Shown piece by piece: positions 18,985 through 28,090 of a stretch of 64,000 nt of DNA (the stretch's first letter is position 1; the number at the start of each line of letters is the position of its first letter). A program made the translations under genes and the position numbers. This stretch comes from Labilibaculum filiforme. GTDB taxonomy: Bacteria; Bacteroidota; Bacteroidia; Bacteroidales; Marinifilaceae. The stretch is from the NCBI RefSeq assembly GCF_002843315.1, contig NZ_MVDD01000004.1:292777-356776 (forward strand), read 5' to 3'. The notes under the pieces were generated by a model, which saw only the letters and a program-made list of their open reading frames with translations, had not been told where the DNA came from and ran no database searches.

Positions 18985-19950
18985 TTATTTTCCGATGTGT
19001 GATAAACAGCATTGAACCTCGCTCGAATGAAGTTCCATATATCCCATTTCAGGCACTAATTTTTGCCCGTCGAGTATAATCCATTTTAAAAAATCGTGTA
19101 ATTCGTTTGTGGCAGGTTTTTCCGATGCAACAAATCGTAACGGTCTATTTAATGTACACGGATATTTCCCTAACCACATTGCTCGTTGCAATCTTTCAAA
19201 AGATTCATAAAAATTTTCCTTTAGATCGAGCTGTCCATTCTGATTTAAATCTAACGGAATAATACTTACGGGATCGATAAATGTTTTTGTTTTTGAATCG
19301 AAAGAGTAAATAAAATTGCAGTAAGCAATTGCAAGCGGATCACTCTTAATGGTTTCCATTAATAAATGTTCCCCTACAATACCAATTCCTTTCAACTCCT
19401 GATTTTCAAGCCATAAATATTTAGATAATACATCGGTAGCTCCCGCCTGATCGGAACGAAGGTAAACCGATACAGGATTTTTCCCCGCTTCGCCAAATAA
19501 ATCGCCCCACGTAGCTATTTCGCCAGTGAACAATTTCGCCAAATCGTCCTTTTTTATTCCATTTTTATGGATTTGAGGCCAGTACGGATTATTTTTATTG
19601 ACAATTAAAACAACAGAAAGCTTGGCTACAGGAAATACCCATGCTGTTGCTTCCAATTTATCTGGCAATTCGGACGAAATCATTACCATATCGTTAGTAT
19701 CCGAAAAAATTTCGGGAAGTACCTCGCCACTTCCTAAGGGAGATAAATTAAATACCACTTCAGGATGAAGTTTTTGATACTCCGTAATCCATTGCTGAAC
19801 AAGGGGCAATAATGCATAAGCTCCTTTTATTCTAATTTCGCCATTATAGCTAGGCAACGATTTTTTTTCCTCTTGGGATTGTGGTTTATTATTTACACAT
19901 CCTAACATCAGGATGAGAATAAAAACAAATAAACACTTTATTGTTTTCAT
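18985..19950 (-). CDS. PstS-like periplasmic substrate-binding lipoprotein
   Basis: 321 residues with lipobox LMLGCVNN. The body has the phosphate-binding-protein pattern: IRIKGAYALLPLVQQW, then SPLGSGEVLPEI, a FTGEIATWGDL block, and VYLRSDQAGATDVLSKYLW. This resembles PstS-type type-II periplasmic binding proteins. No pstC, pstA, pstB or phoU is adjacent, so it is an orphan binding protein, perhaps for another oxyanion or a sensing role. The start codon lies at the edge of a 96-bp tandem duplication (19945-20143), so its leader has been rearranged. Confidence 0.75.
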   Translation of the reverse strand: MKTIKCLFVFILILMLGCVNNKPQSQEEKKSLPSYNGEIRIKGAYALLPLVQQWITEYQKLHPEVVFNLSPLGSGEVLPEIFSDTNDMVMISSELPDKLEATAWVFPVAKLSVVLIVNKNNPYWPQIHKNGIKKDDLAKLFTGEIATWGDLFGEAGKNPVSVYLRSDQAGATDVLSKYLWLENQELKGIGIVGEHLLMETIKSDPLAIAYCNFIYSFDSKTKTFIDPVSIIPLDLNQNGQLDLKENFYESFERLQRAMWLGKYPCTLNRPLRFVASEKPATNELHDFLKWIILDGQKLVPEMGYMELHSSEVQCCLSHIGK

Positions 19951-20143
19951 ATGATTATAATTTGTTTTTTAGTTGCCATATGGAACTTACCATGCTGGAA
20001 TAATCATCTCCCTGTGTGTAGAAAGCTTTATACATGGACGTTTCATATGATTATAATTTGTTTTTTAGTTGCCATATGGAACTTACCATGCTGGAATAAT
20101 CATCTCCCTGTGTGTCAAAATTACTTTGCCATGGATGTTTCAT
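19945..20143. repeat. Two-copy tandem duplication (96-bp unit) in the 5-prime region of the PstS-like gene
   Basis: The segment TTTCATATGATTATAATTTG and the following bases, 75 bp in all (19945-20019), recur exactly 96 bp later (20041-20115). A third short block, CATGGACGTTTCAT (20033-20046), is echoed as CATGGATGTTTCAT (20130-20143). The 14 bp or so after each 75-bp block differ between copies. The unit includes the ATG of the gene, so the upstream copy carries a decoy ATG in the same leader context. Confidence 0.85.
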
Positions 20144-20151
20144 ATAGCTGA

Positions 20152-20528
20152 TAATTAATTGGTTGAAAAGAAACCGCAAGAATAAATTTACAAAATTATC
20201 GATGTATTTTCTAAGTTAATGGTGTGAGTTTTTTCAATAAACTTGATTAAATCATTTCATTATGGCAACATTATTCTTTATGTCCTAGCAGTTTTTTTTA
20301 AAACTTTTAAAACCTCCTGTAATCATGTAAGAAGCAAGAAACCCGCAATTCCCCTTCGCTAGAAAACATAAATTTAAGATTAGTTACTCTTAACACGGCT
20401 ACTTAAAATCGTATTTTTATTATTTTTTTACTACTACTCAAAATATTACCAATTTTATTATATTTATTCTTTCAAAAACAGAACGATTTGTGCACTGTTG
20501 CACAACCTATTCTGCTACTATTATTAAC
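20152..20528. other. Intergenic region, no feature recognised
   Basis: 377 AT-rich bases between the divergent PstS-like and GNAT-nitrilase genes. It should hold promoters for both, but I see no clear TTG/TAnnTTTG pair, ORF or hairpin that I can defend. Confidence 0.4.
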
Positions 20529-22049
20529 ATGCAAGAAATAGAAAACATTGAATTATCTTTTTTGAGTTTAGATGATTATCAAGAACTTAAGAAAGCAATG
20601 ATTGAGTCATACACAAGTATGCCCAATTCATATTGGAGAGAACATCAAATTAAAACTTTGATCGATAATTTTCCTGATGGCCAGGTGGTTATTAAGGTAA
20701 ATAATCATATTGCAGGATGTGCTTTATCAATTATTGTTGAGTATAGCGAATTTGATGACAAGCACACGTACAAAGATATAACTGGCGATTATACTTTTTC
20801 AACACATAATCCGGATGGAGATGTTTTGTATGGAGTTGATGTTTTTATTAAACCCGAATTTAGAGGTTTACGATTAGGAAGACGTTTGTACGATTATCGA
20901 AAAGAATTAAGTGAACGTTTAAATTTAAAGGGAGTCGCATTTGGCGGACGAATACCTAACTATCATAAATACTCCGACCACTTATCACCTAAAGAATACA
21001 TTGCAAAAGTAAGACGAAAAGAGATTCACGATCCGGTTTTAAATTTCCAAGTTTCGAATGATTTTCATCCATCTAAAATTCTGAAAAACTATTTGGAAGG
21101 TGATGAAGATTCTAATGATTACGCGGTACTACTTGAATGGGATAACATTTACTATGAGAAGAAGAATAAAAAGCCTAGTCTCATCAAAAAAATTGTACGC
21201 CTTGGTTTAATTCAATGGCAAATGCGTTCCTACAAAACCTTAGATGAATTAATGCATCAAGCAGAATATTTTGTAGATGCTGTTTCTGGTTATCGCTCCG
21301 ATTTTGCCTTATTCCCTGAATTCTTTAATGCTCCATTAATGGCCGAAAACAACCATTTATCCGAGCCCGAAGCAATACGGAAATTAGCAGAACACACAGA
21401 AACTATTGTTCAAAAATTTTCGGAACTTGCCATTTCTTATAACATCAATATAATTTCTGGTAGTATGCCCGAAATTATAAATGATCGACTTTATAATGTT
21501 GGCTACTTGTGTAGACGAGATGGTACTGTTGAACGTTACGAAAAACTACACACAACACCCGACGAGATAAAAGTTTGGGGAATGCAAAATGGATCGGAAT
21601 TAAAAGTATTTGATACCGATTGTGGAAAAATCGGCATCCTAATTTGTTACGATGTTGAATTTCCTGAGTTGAGTAGATTATTAGCCGACGAAGGTATGGA
21701 CATACTATTTGTTCCATTTTTAACCGATACACAAAACGGTTATTCTCGAATTAGAAACTGCGCTCAGGCCAGAGCTATCGAAAATGAGTGTTATGTTGCA
21801 ATTGCTGGTAGTGTAGGTAACCTACCTAAAGTACACAACATGGATGTTCAATATGCTCAATCAATGGTATTTACACCTTGCGACTTTGCTTTTCCAGCCA
21901 ATGGAATTAAAGCGGAAGCAACCCCGAATACCGAAATGATTCTTATTGCTGATGTGGATATTGACTTGCTTCGAGAACTGAACCAATTTGGAAGTGTTCG
22001 AAATTTGCGAGATCGCAGAAAAGACATCTACGAATTAAAAAAGAAATAA
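20529..22049 (+). CDS. GNAT acetyltransferase-nitrilase fusion (carbon-nitrogen hydrolase)
   Basis: 506 residues from MQEIEN; an earlier Met at 20490 adds only a Cys-rich tail. Residues 1-220 form a GNAT domain with an acyl-CoA loop RGLRLGRRLYDYRKEL. Residues 225-500 are a nitrilase-superfamily hydrolase with a complete Glu-Lys-Cys triad: Glu264 in LFPEFFNAP, Lys339 in RYEKLHTTPDE, Cys373 in ILICYDVEFPE. The family cleaves amides or ureides. This fused form occurs in Bacteroidota and relatives, but I know of no defined substrate. Monocistronic, with a terminator at 22061. Confidence 0.88.
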   Translation: MQEIENIELSFLSLDDYQELKKAMIESYTSMPNSYWREHQIKTLIDNFPDGQVVIKVNNHIAGCALSIIVEYSEFDDKHTYKDITGDYTFSTHNPDGDVLYGVDVFIKPEFRGLRLGRRLYDYRKELSERLNLKGVAFGGRIPNYHKYSDHLSPKEYIAKVRRKEIHDPVLNFQVSNDFHPSKILKNYLEGDEDSNDYAVLLEWDNIYYEKKNKKPSLIKKIVRLGLIQWQMRSYKTLDELMHQAEYFVDAVSGYRSDFALFPEFFNAPLMAENNHLSEPEAIRKLAEHTETIVQKFSELAISYNINIISGSMPEIINDRLYNVGYLCRRDGTVERYEKLHTTPDEIKVWGMQNGSELKVFDTDCGKIGILICYDVEFPELSRLLADEGMDILFVPFLTDTQNGYSRIRNCAQARAIENECYVAIAGSVGNLPKVHNMDVQYAQSMVFTPCDFAFPANGIKAEATPNTEMILIADVDIDLLRELNQFGSVRNLRDRRKDIYELKKK

Positions 22050-22060
22050 AATAAACTCAG

Positions 22061-22090
22061 AGGAGCTCAATAAATGAGCTCCTTTTTTTT
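22061..22090 (+). terminator. Intrinsic terminator after the GNAT-nitrilase gene
   Basis: GGAGCTCA and TGAGCTCC pair around a short AT loop, followed by eight T. Confidence 0.9.
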
Positions 22091-22482
22091 CAGCCAGATA
22101 TACAAGTAGTTGTATCCAATCAACCAAAAACTACTTATTTACAATAAGTCTGTTATATTTTAGGGATTATTTTCGATATGATTAGTGCCAAAATTCATTT
22201 TCCCTCCCCTAACCTTTTCAGTAATAGCATTTCACAATGCTAACGATTCAAAAAAAGCATGTACAGCTGACTTTCATAATCAAATTGGTTATTTTATACT
22301 CAAAACATCTATTATCATTAGGAGGACTCATTTTTTATATCTCCTTCCTTCAACCTACTATCAATCATAACTATGAAACACTGATTTTTACAGCCTTTTT
22401 TTCTACTTTTTGTGAACAAGTTCCCAATAATGACGTACAATTAGATCTTTAAATATTGAATTCCTTTTTTTACAGTTAAGCT
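22091..22482. other. Intergenic region, no convincing gene
   Basis: About 390 AT-rich bases before the TPR histidine kinase. Two overlapping short frames on the plus strand have biased, membrane-like composition, but neither has recognisable homology or a good start context. A promoter for the kinase should lie here. Confidence 0.4.
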
Positions 22483-24597
22483 ATGAAAAAACTCTTTTTG
22501 TTTATCCTTCTTATTAGTTATTCCTTATCTGGTTTTAGTCAGAGTAAAATTGATAGCTTAGAAAAAGTATTAAAAGTATCTGAAGAAAAAGACAAAGCCT
22601 ACATTTACTTTCTACTCGCAAAAGAAGTCTATTATAAAGATATTCTTAAAGTCGCAGCTTACTCTCAAAAAGCAGACTCATTAGCGAAAATGCATAATAT
22701 AGACAGTATTCGAGTAAATGCGCTTAATATTTTATCGTATGCATCCATTCACTCAGGAAAACTTGAGCAAGCAATAATCTACAATAAAAAAGCATTTCAA
22801 ATTGCAGATAGTAGTAAGCTAACCAAAGAAAGTATTTCGTCGCAATATTTTAAAGGATACTATTATTATGCTACCGGACAATCCGATAGCTCTTTATTTT
22901 TTTTAAAACAGGCATATCAAAGATCTATCGACTCAAAAGAAGCTCGCCTACAATTACAATGCATTAATACAATTGCTGCCAACTATCTCAATCAGGCAAA
23001 ATATAACGATGCTCTGGAAAATTTTACCCGAGCGTACCAACTTGCAGATAGTCTTAATATTGATAAAGTACTAATTAACATATCCTTAAATATAGGCACC
23101 ACTTTACTTTACAACGAGGAGTTCGATAATGCGATGAAATACTTCGAAAAAGTAATTGCCAAATCCGATTCTTTAGACGCTACCATTGCCTATGCAGCAG
23201 CCTTAACCAATATGGGAGCATGCTACACTCGTAAAGGGGAAGATGAAAAAGCTTTAGGCTTTTTCAATCGGGCTTTATTGGCCTTTAAACAGCTAAACAA
23301 TTTAATTCAAGTTGGTCTTCTTTATACGAACTTAGGGCAAACCAACTACCGATTAAACAATATGGAATTGGCCTCCTCCTACCTACAAAAAGCAATAGAC
23401 TTAAATAGGGCTAATAAAATTTATACTCAACTAATTATTAGTTTAATTATAGATGCAGAGGTACAGGTTACCAACCAAAATTTTAGCAAAGCAAAACTAC
23501 ATTTAGATGAGGCCAATGAACTCATAGACCAATACAACATAAATACCAATAAAAAAGATTTATATAGTAATTATAGCTACTACTACACTAAAACCAAACA
23601 GTTCGAAAAAGCATTAGAATACAAACAAAAAGAATTAAATGAGAAGGATAGAACTTTTACTGAAACTCGTCAGCAACAAATTTCAGAACTGGAAACTAAA
23701 TTCGAAACAAAGCTGAAAGAAAATGAAAACGAAAGTCTTCGCAAAGACCTTGCTCTGCATAAATTAAACACCGAGAAGCAAACTCAAATTCGCAACTTTT
23801 TAATTATTGTTTTTCTTTTGGTTATTGTTCTGGTACTAATATTACTGAATAGAGCTCGATTAAAGAAACTATCCCATCAAATAATCGAAAATCAGAAATC
23901 GGAATTAGAAATTGCCAACAGTACAAAAGATAAGTTTTTTGCTATTATAGCACACGACTTAAGATCTCCTTTTAGCGCTTTAGTTGGTTTATGTGAACTT
24001 CTATCCCAATCTTATGAGGAAATTGGTGAAAAAGAACGCAAAATGTATATTAATGATTTGCATAATGCTTCCATGAACACCTTCAATTTACTCGAGAACC
24101 TATTAACCTGGTCGAGAATTCAACAAGGAAGTATCAAAATACATAAAGAAGAACAAGACATTTCTAGTCTAATCGCAAATATTATACAACTCACTCAGGC
24201 TGCTGCAAAGCTTAAAAACATTTCTATTATTAATTCTATTCCCCAAAATTCAATCGCTACATTTGATAAGAATTCGACTGAAACTGTGCTAATGAATTTA
24301 GTAAATAATGCAATTAAATTCACCCATGAAAAAGGAAGCATAAGCATTTCATCAGAAGAAAAAAACGGTAATTTTATTGTTGCCATCAACGATTCTGGAG
24401 TAGGTATGACAGAAAAGCAAATTACTCATCTTTTTAAAATTGACGAAAATATATCTACCCCAGGAACTAATAAGGAAACGGGAACTGGATTAGGCTTAAT
24501 TCTATGCGAAGAATTTATGGAACTAAACAATGGTAAAATATGGGTAGAAAGCAAACAGGGAGAAGGATCAACCTTTTACCTCTCTTTTGAAAAATGA
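22483..24597 (+). CDS. TPR-repeat sensor histidine kinase
   Basis: 704 residues. Signal peptide (SGFSQ), about ten TPR-like helical repeats (residues 30-400) in the periplasm, a coiled coil, one membrane helix near residues 437-457 (FLIIVFLLVIVLVLILL), then a HisKA domain with the phosphoacceptor His near 491 (IIAHDLRSPFSAL) and a HATPase with NLVNNAIKFTHEKG and GTGLGLILCEEF. This is the common Bacteroidota tetratricopeptide sensor-kinase design. No response regulator lies beside it. Confidence 0.93.
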   Translation: MKKLFLFILLISYSLSGFSQSKIDSLEKVLKVSEEKDKAYIYFLLAKEVYYKDILKVAAYSQKADSLAKMHNIDSIRVNALNILSYASIHSGKLEQAIIYNKKAFQIADSSKLTKESISSQYFKGYYYYATGQSDSSLFFLKQAYQRSIDSKEARLQLQCINTIAANYLNQAKYNDALENFTRAYQLADSLNIDKVLINISLNIGTTLLYNEEFDNAMKYFEKVIAKSDSLDATIAYAAALTNMGACYTRKGEDEKALGFFNRALLAFKQLNNLIQVGLLYTNLGQTNYRLNNMELASSYLQKAIDLNRANKIYTQLIISLIIDAEVQVTNQNFSKAKLHLDEANELIDQYNINTNKKDLYSNYSYYYTKTKQFEKALEYKQKELNEKDRTFTETRQQQISELETKFETKLKENENESLRKDLALHKLNTEKQTQIRNFLIIVFLLVIVLVLILLNRARLKKLSHQIIENQKSELEIANSTKDKFFAIIAHDLRSPFSALVGLCELLSQSYEEIGEKERKMYINDLHNASMNTFNLLENLLTWSRIQQGSIKIHKEEQDISSLIANIIQLTQAAAKLKNISIINSIPQNSIATFDKNSTETVLMNLVNNAIKFTHEKGSISISSEEKNGNFIVAINDSGVGMTEKQITHLFKIDENISTPGTNKETGTGLGLILCEEFMELNNGKIWVESKQGEGSTFYLSFEK

Positions 24598-24748
24598 TCC
24601 CTATTAAAATCCAAATTAATTCATCCATGATTTTCATTTTTTAGGAACTGTAATTACTACTCACCTTTCCTAAATAATCAAAGCATTTAGCAATGCAATC
24701 TCACATTTTTCGAGTAATTTAGATGTTCTTACAAAAATAGCAAGTAAC

Positions 24749-25171
24749 ATGGAACCTATATTATTAAAAAATAAAATAAATGCCGAAGATATCAATGATT
24801 TGATTCTTAAAGGAGTACACGATATGGATATTCATCCAAATAAAAGAAATGAAATAGAATTTGAAGCTACAAAACTGTCCGAATCCTTCCTAAAAGTGAT
24901 CGATTACCATATGAAAAACGGAGAAAATCCCGATGCTTCCTATGCTTTTCAAATAGCCGTTAATTTTAACAATTTTACCGAGCAATACCGTCAGATTTTC
25001 GTAGAAAACTACAAAAATGATGTGTTGGTTGGTTTTGGCTTAAGTGCGATTTGGATGGGGATTTTAAACGGAATGGATGCAGAAAGTGGAATTATGCCCA
25101 ATCATCCCTTTAAAAGAGAAATTGCAATTTGTCTGCGAACAATTAGTGAAATTTTAGACCATAAAGGATAA
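24749..25171 (+). CDS. Hypothetical cytosolic protein
   Basis: 140 residues, no signal peptide or membrane helix. The sequence is mixed helical with a conserved-looking segment VLVGFGLSAIWMGILNGMDA. I do not recognise the family. It follows the kinase by 151 bp on the same strand; that spacing neither proves nor excludes cotranscription. A bidirectional terminator follows. Confidence 0.7.
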   Translation: MEPILLKNKINAEDINDLILKGVHDMDIHPNKRNEIEFEATKLSESFLKVIDYHMKNGENPDASYAFQIAVNFNNFTEQYRQIFVENYKNDVLVGFGLSAIWMGILNGMDAESGIMPNHPFKREIAICLRTISEILDHKG

Positions 25172-25265
25172 ATTAAGCTCAAAGTATAAAGGTGCAAGGA
25201 ATAAGTGCCATCACTAATTAAACATAGACTTTGATCCAATCATCTTACCCTTTTAAACGAATAAA

Positions 25266-25303
25266 AAAATCCCCGCTAGGAATAAATTCCAAACGGGGAT
25301 TTT
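25266..25303. terminator. Bidirectional intrinsic terminator
   Basis: AATCCCCG and CGGGGATT pair around a 19-nt loop. Read on the minus strand it ends in seven T and terminates iorB; on the plus strand it ends in four T below the hypothetical gene at 24749-25171. Confidence 0.88.
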
Positions 25304-25326
25304 GACTTATAATAATTGAGTTTTGA

Positions 25327-25911
25327 CTATCTATTTTCTTCCGAGAACTTGCGTCCGGCATGAAGAGCTTTAATATTCATTTCTACCACATCTTCGCCTT
25401 TTCTGCCAAATATTTTACGAATTCCTTCCTCTAAATATTCAAATGGAACATCGATAAATGGAGATGCAGCACCTAACATTACGAAATTAAACGCACGAGC
25501 TGAACCAACTTCATCCTTGGCTATTCTGTCTGCATCAATCAACACATAATTAGGCAAAGCTTTTATCGTTGCTTCCAATTCTTCCTGCTCTGGATAATCA
25601 TTAATATTAATAAAAGGAGTTGAATTGGTTACTACATAACCACCCTTTTTTAAATAAGGAAGGTAACGTAATGCTTCCATTGGCTCTACCGATAGAATAA
25701 TATCAGCACCGCCTTTAGGAATTAAATCGGAATAAATTGGCTTGTCAGAAATTCTCATAAACGACTGAACGTCACCACCACGCTGACTCATACCGTGAGT
25801 TTCAGCTTGTTTCATGTACAAATCGTTATCTAGAGCAGCAGAACCCAAAGCAGCGGCAATGGATAAAATCCCTTGACCACCAACACCTGCAATAACCATA
25901 TCTGTTTTCAT
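25327..25911 (-). CDS. iorB: Indolepyruvate:ferredoxin oxidoreductase, beta subunit
   Basis: 194 residues with the gamma-type fold of 2-oxoacid:acceptor oxidoreductases: VIAGVGGQGILSIAAALG binds the CoA/cofactor region, followed by MKQAETHGMSQRGGDVQSF and YVLIDADRIAKDEVGSARAFN. With IorA it oxidatively decarboxylates aryl pyruvates (indolepyruvate, phenylpyruvate) to aryl acetyl-CoA, or runs the reverse for amino-acid synthesis. It lies 114 bp below iorA on the same strand. Confidence 0.92.
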   Translation of the reverse strand: MKTDMVIAGVGGQGILSIAAALGSAALDNDLYMKQAETHGMSQRGGDVQSFMRISDKPIYSDLIPKGGADIILSVEPMEALRYLPYLKKGGYVVTNSTPFININDYPEQEELEATIKALPNYVLIDADRIAKDEVGSARAFNFVMLGAASPFIDVPFEYLEEGIRKIFGRKGEDVVEMNIKALHAGRKFSEENR

Positions 25912-26025
25912 CTATTTTTGTTTTAAGTTTTTGTTCTATAAAACTTAGCAAATAATCGTCTTTCTATGTGCAGAAAGCTTCAAAAATGAAGGTTTTATAA
26001 TTACTTTTCCCAGATTAATATTTAG

Positions 26026-27642
26026 CTAAGCTTTAGCTGCAGCTCTTGCTTTCTTAATTTTTTGATCCCGAATATTTTTCTGTACACATATTCTTCGAGG
26101 GATAATTACAGAAACACCCTTATATTCAATCTCTTTACGGAAAATATCTTTTATTTCTTCGTGTTTTTTAGGCACAGGAAGTAAAACATGCAAATGTTCC
26201 TTCTCTACTCCTAAACCTTCGCAAATTGCTTCCAATTTTCCTTTTGCCGATGACTTTTGACCACCTGTCATAGAAATGGATTCATTATCAGAAATAATTA
26301 CGGTAATTGGCGTCTTTTCATTAATCGCATCCAATAAACCAGTCATTCCCGAATGAGTAAAAGTTGAATCTCCAATAACTGCTACCGAAGGAATTAATCC
26401 GGCATCAGCCGCACCTTTAGCCATGGTAATTGATGCTCCCATATCTACGCAAGAGTTAATTGCATTAAATGGAGGCAAGGCACCTAAAGTGTAACATCCT
26501 ATATCTGCAAATACACGACCTGAACCATACTCTGCAATTACTTCATTCAATGCTTTATACACATCTATATGACTACATCCAACACACAATGCTGGCGGAC
26601 GAGCAGCAACGATACTTGGTATTTCAAGACTTTCTTCAATTTTAAATCCAAGCGCTCTTCCCACCATATCAGGAGTCAATTCACCATCGCGCGAAAGAGT
26701 ACCATCTAAACGACCTACAACCGATTCTTTTTCTAAGTATCCCTTCAGTAATTCTTCAATCACCGGATAACCTTCTTCTAAAACCATCACTTTATCGCAC
26801 TCGCTGGTGATTTTATGAATCATGGTACGAGGTATTGGGTACTGACTGATTTTAACTACAGGATAAGGACAATCTCCATTTGGATAGTTTTCCATTAAAT
26901 AATTATATCCTAATCCGCAAGCAATAATACCCATCGACTTATCGGTACCCTTGGTATATGAATTAAAAGCGGAATCTTCCGAAGCTGCTTCGAATTTTTC
27001 CTGATTACTTAACAACATTTTGTAACGCTTTCGTGCGATACCAGGAAGTAATACAAATTGCAATTTATCTTCGGGAAGTTTTAATTTGTTTTGAGCCGTA
27101 AGCGTAGTGGCTCTAGCAATTCCCGCTCTCGAGTGAGCCAAACGAGTCGTAATTCTCATCAATACCGGAATCTCACAAGCTTCCGATAATTCGAACCCAA
27201 AACGAGACATATCGTAAGCTTCCTGCTGATTTGAAGGCTCTAAAATTGGCATCATTGCAAATTTACCATACACTCGAGAATCCTGCTCATTTTGAGAAGA
27301 GTGCATCGATGGATCATCGGCAACTACAATCAGCATTCCTCCATTTGCTCCTGTAATAGCGGCATTCATAAAACAATCGGCAGCAACGTTTAATCCAACG
27401 TGCTTCATACAAACCATTGCTCTTTTTCCTGCATACGACATTCCTAAAGCTGATTCCATGGCTGTTTTTTCATTAGCAGCCCAATCGCTATGAATGTTTA
27501 ATTCTCTTGCTTGTTTCGAATGTTGAATGTACTCGGTAATTTCAGTAGAAGGTGTTCCCGGATACGCATAAACTCCAGACATTCCACCATCAATTGCTCC
27601 TTGAGCAATGGCTTCGACGCCTAATAATAAAGATTTTTGCAT
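26026..27642 (-). CDS. iorA: Indolepyruvate:ferredoxin oxidoreductase, alpha subunit (TPP-binding), lacking ferredoxin domain
   Basis: 538 residues. The N-terminal pyrimidine-binding domain starts LLGVEAIAQGAIDGGMSGVY with AYPGTPSTEI. The C-terminal TPP domain has ALCVGCSHIDVYKALNE, DIGCYTLGALPPFNAINSC and GDSTFTHSGMTGLLDAINE ending in a Mg-binding Asn. Many archaeal and bacterial IorA proteins carry a C-terminal domain with two 4Fe-4S clusters; here the protein ends in basic helices (KKARAAAKA) with no CxxCxxC motif. Electron transfer must therefore use another subunit or a truncated pathway. Confidence 0.92.
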   Translation of the reverse strand: MQKSLLLGVEAIAQGAIDGGMSGVYAYPGTPSTEITEYIQHSKQARELNIHSDWAANEKTAMESALGMSYAGKRAMVCMKHVGLNVAADCFMNAAITGANGGMLIVVADDPSMHSSQNEQDSRVYGKFAMMPILEPSNQQEAYDMSRFGFELSEACEIPVLMRITTRLAHSRAGIARATTLTAQNKLKLPEDKLQFVLLPGIARKRYKMLLSNQEKFEAASEDSAFNSYTKGTDKSMGIIACGLGYNYLMENYPNGDCPYPVVKISQYPIPRTMIHKITSECDKVMVLEEGYPVIEELLKGYLEKESVVGRLDGTLSRDGELTPDMVGRALGFKIEESLEIPSIVAARPPALCVGCSHIDVYKALNEVIAEYGSGRVFADIGCYTLGALPPFNAINSCVDMGASITMAKGAADAGLIPSVAVIGDSTFTHSGMTGLLDAINEKTPITVIISDNESISMTGGQKSSAKGKLEAICEGLGVEKEHLHVLLPVPKKHEEIKDIFRKEIEYKGVSVIIPRRICVQKNIRDQKIKKARAAAKA

Positions 27643-28090
27643 GTTATGTTTGTTTAACTATTTTGGTTAATCTATAAGTTACAACACTTCGAAAATATAA
27701 AGTGCCTAATTATATAATTATTGATGTACTAAAACATCAATTACAATTATTTGAAAAACAGAATGAAAATTTGATCACAAGGATCGAGGAAGGGAGTGGG
27801 TTTTATAGTCCACCAAATAACTTTAAATATCCAACTAGATATGCATTCACAAAATAATATATGGCAGCTAATTCCATCTTACAGCTTATAATTTGTAACA
27901 AAAATGACCTTTGTTTCTAATAATTGTTGCTAAAATACCAATATTTGATTTAAAATCAATAAAAGAAAACCAAAAGCATGGAGTTTAGAACTGTTTCAAA
28001 TAACGAAAACGGTTGCATCAAAACACGTCGAAATCCGTTTCTATTGACTAACAGCATACTACACCAAAAACTTCGATATAGTGAGAAGTT
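27643..28090. other. Intergenic region upstream of iorA with one palindrome
   Basis: 448 AT-rich bases. The only clear structure is ATTGATGT (27720-27727) and ACATCAAT (27734-27741), an 8-bp perfect inverted repeat with a 6-nt spacer about 80 bp before the iorA start. It could be an operator. A short plus-strand frame at 27978-28217 overlaps the ABC permease gene on the other strand and looks spurious. Confidence 0.4.

Noticed and set aside
18985..19950. Annotation as a full phosphate ABC uptake system
   Set aside because: Only a PstS-like binding protein is present; no permease, ATPase or PhoU gene is adjacent.
19945..20143. CRISPR array
   Set aside because: Only two long tandem units with no short regular repeat-spacer pattern and no cas genes.
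22237..22452. Short plus-strand frame of 71 codons with hydrophobic content
   Set aside because: AT-rich intergenic composition, overlaps another short frame, no family resemblance and no supporting context.
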